From an uncultured bacterium (GTDB lineage: Bacteria; Muiribacteriota; Ozemobacteria; Ozemobacterales; Ozemobacteraceae), in contig CALEDQ010000021.1 of the NCBI GenBank assembly GCA_937949615.1, forward strand, positions 1-64,000: DNA of 64,000 nt, in the 5' to 3' direction. Shown piece by piece: positions 63,486 to 64,000 of this stretch; the stretch's first letter is position 1; every line of letters starts with the position of its first letter. The notes beneath the pieces were generated by a model. That model was not told where the DNA came from and ran no database searches. It worked only from the letters and a program-made list of their open reading frames with translations. The translations under genes and the position numbers were made by a program.

Positions 63486-64000
63486 ATGGGCCGACTTTTT
63501 GGTACCGACGGCGTTAGAGGCCTGGCTAACCGTTTTCCCCTCGATGGTTATACCGCATACCGTATCGCTCAGCTTGCCACCCGGCAGTTGCTGCTTAACC
63601 ATAAAAAACAGGGTCGCCCTGTTTTTATCGCCAAAGACACCAGGCGATCCGGCGATCTGCTCGAACATGCAGTGGCGGCCGGAGTTGCCTCGATGGGCGC
63701 CGAAGCCCGACTGCTTGGCGTTGTACCGACTCCAGCGGTAGCATTCATTACCCGTGAACTACAGGGAATGGGCGGGGTCATGATCAGTGCTTCGCACAAC
63801 CCTTTTGCCGATAATGGGATCAAAATTTTCGGGGCCGACGGCTATAAAATCAGCGATAATATCGAAGAGGCCATCGAAAAGGATCTGATTGCCAACAATC
63901 GCATCGATATGCCTACCGGCGCCGATGTCGGTACAATCAATAACGACGATGCCTCGATCAGCTTCTGGATCAACAATCTCGCCCGGGTGGCCGGCGAAAA
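63486..64000 (+). CDS. glmM: Phosphoglucosamine mutase GlmM (5' part, cut by the window end)
   Basis: The first 171 codons of GlmM are seen; the gene runs off the window. The start MGRLFGTDGVRG is the family hallmark and the catalytic serine loop is ISASHNPFADNGIKIF (Ser103, phosphorylated in the enzyme). It makes glucosamine-1-phosphate for UDP-GlcNAc and so for peptidoglycan. The ATG has CAGGAG upstream at good spacing. About 200 bases lie between it and the divergent PHP-like gene; the -10 and -35 for glmM are not clear. Confidence 0.93.
   Translation, partial: MGRLFGTDGVRGLANRFPLDGYTAYRIAQLATRQLLLNHKKQGRPVFIAKDTRRSGDLLEHAVAAGVASMGAEARLLGVVPTPAVAFITRELQGMGGVMISASHNPFADNGIKIFGADGYKISDNIEEAIEKDLIANNRIDMPTGADVGTINNDDASISFWINNLARVAGE

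Overview
The window reads as one stretch of a mid-GC (about 50 percent), free-living bacterial chromosome with dense gene packing and conserved housekeeping clusters. A SecA/SRP-type export set, a signal peptidase I, an AsmA/TamB-like protein, an SLH-bearing protein, a sigma-54 activator and a pseudopilin suggest a diderm envelope. The only ATPase seen is a bacterial V-type enzyme in the order E-DUF2764-A-B-D-I-K, as in chlamydiae, spirochaetes and Bacteroidetes. The giant DUF2341/fibronectin proteins would fit an uncultured diderm lineage such as Candidatus Riflebacteria, but this assignment is inference and cannot be settled from the sequence alone.

Layout. 1-560: intergenic repeats with a long hairpin. 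563-4736: a small ParB-like protein, a secreted coiled-coil protein, and a minus-strand pair encoding a MetX-like alpha/beta hydrolase and a propionate-type CoA-transferase. 5091-25558: the surface-protein island, with two giant secreted paralogues (2987 and about 3407 residues) separated by a small TPR-like membrane protein. The second giant is translationally coupled to a pseudopilin-like gene. 25612-29183: tRNA-Ala(GGC), two tandem GalT-like genes with different active sites, a basic helix-turn-helix-like protein, and an extremely acidic protein.

29605-50251 is almost one continuous plus-strand housekeeping run. It holds ffh-rpsP-khpA-rimM-trmD-rplS-lepB-rbgA (SRP and ribosome biogenesis), then phoH-pgpH-ybeY-CNNM-DUF502-DUF3048-era (ribosome and c-di-AMP metabolism). 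It ends with a HEAT-repeat protein carrying a cyclase-like region, a sigma-54 response regulator, a PTS IIA (ptsN-like) gene behind a good -24/-12 promoter, a GHKL-like protein, ndk and an AsmA/TamB-like protein. 50330-52714 (minus) is a secreted Big_5/SLH protein. 52912-60183 is the V-ATPase operon, whose rotor ring keeps the sodium-binding residues known from Enterococcus hirae NtpK. 60302-63286 (minus) is a 994-residue protein of no recognised family with PHP-like motifs and a membrane-embedded C-terminal half. The window ends inside glmM.

The most unusual content is the surface island. Both giants share a colinear array of seven roughly 127-residue modules, each ending in an acidic calcium-loop-like segment, and the same C-terminal domain ending in YYEW, but their N-terminal halves have diverged. 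One has an AT-rich domain inserted into its DUF2341 domain and the other has five tandem fibronectin-like repeats. The pairing with a coupled pseudopilin suggests a pilus- or T2SS-linked surface or adhesion system.
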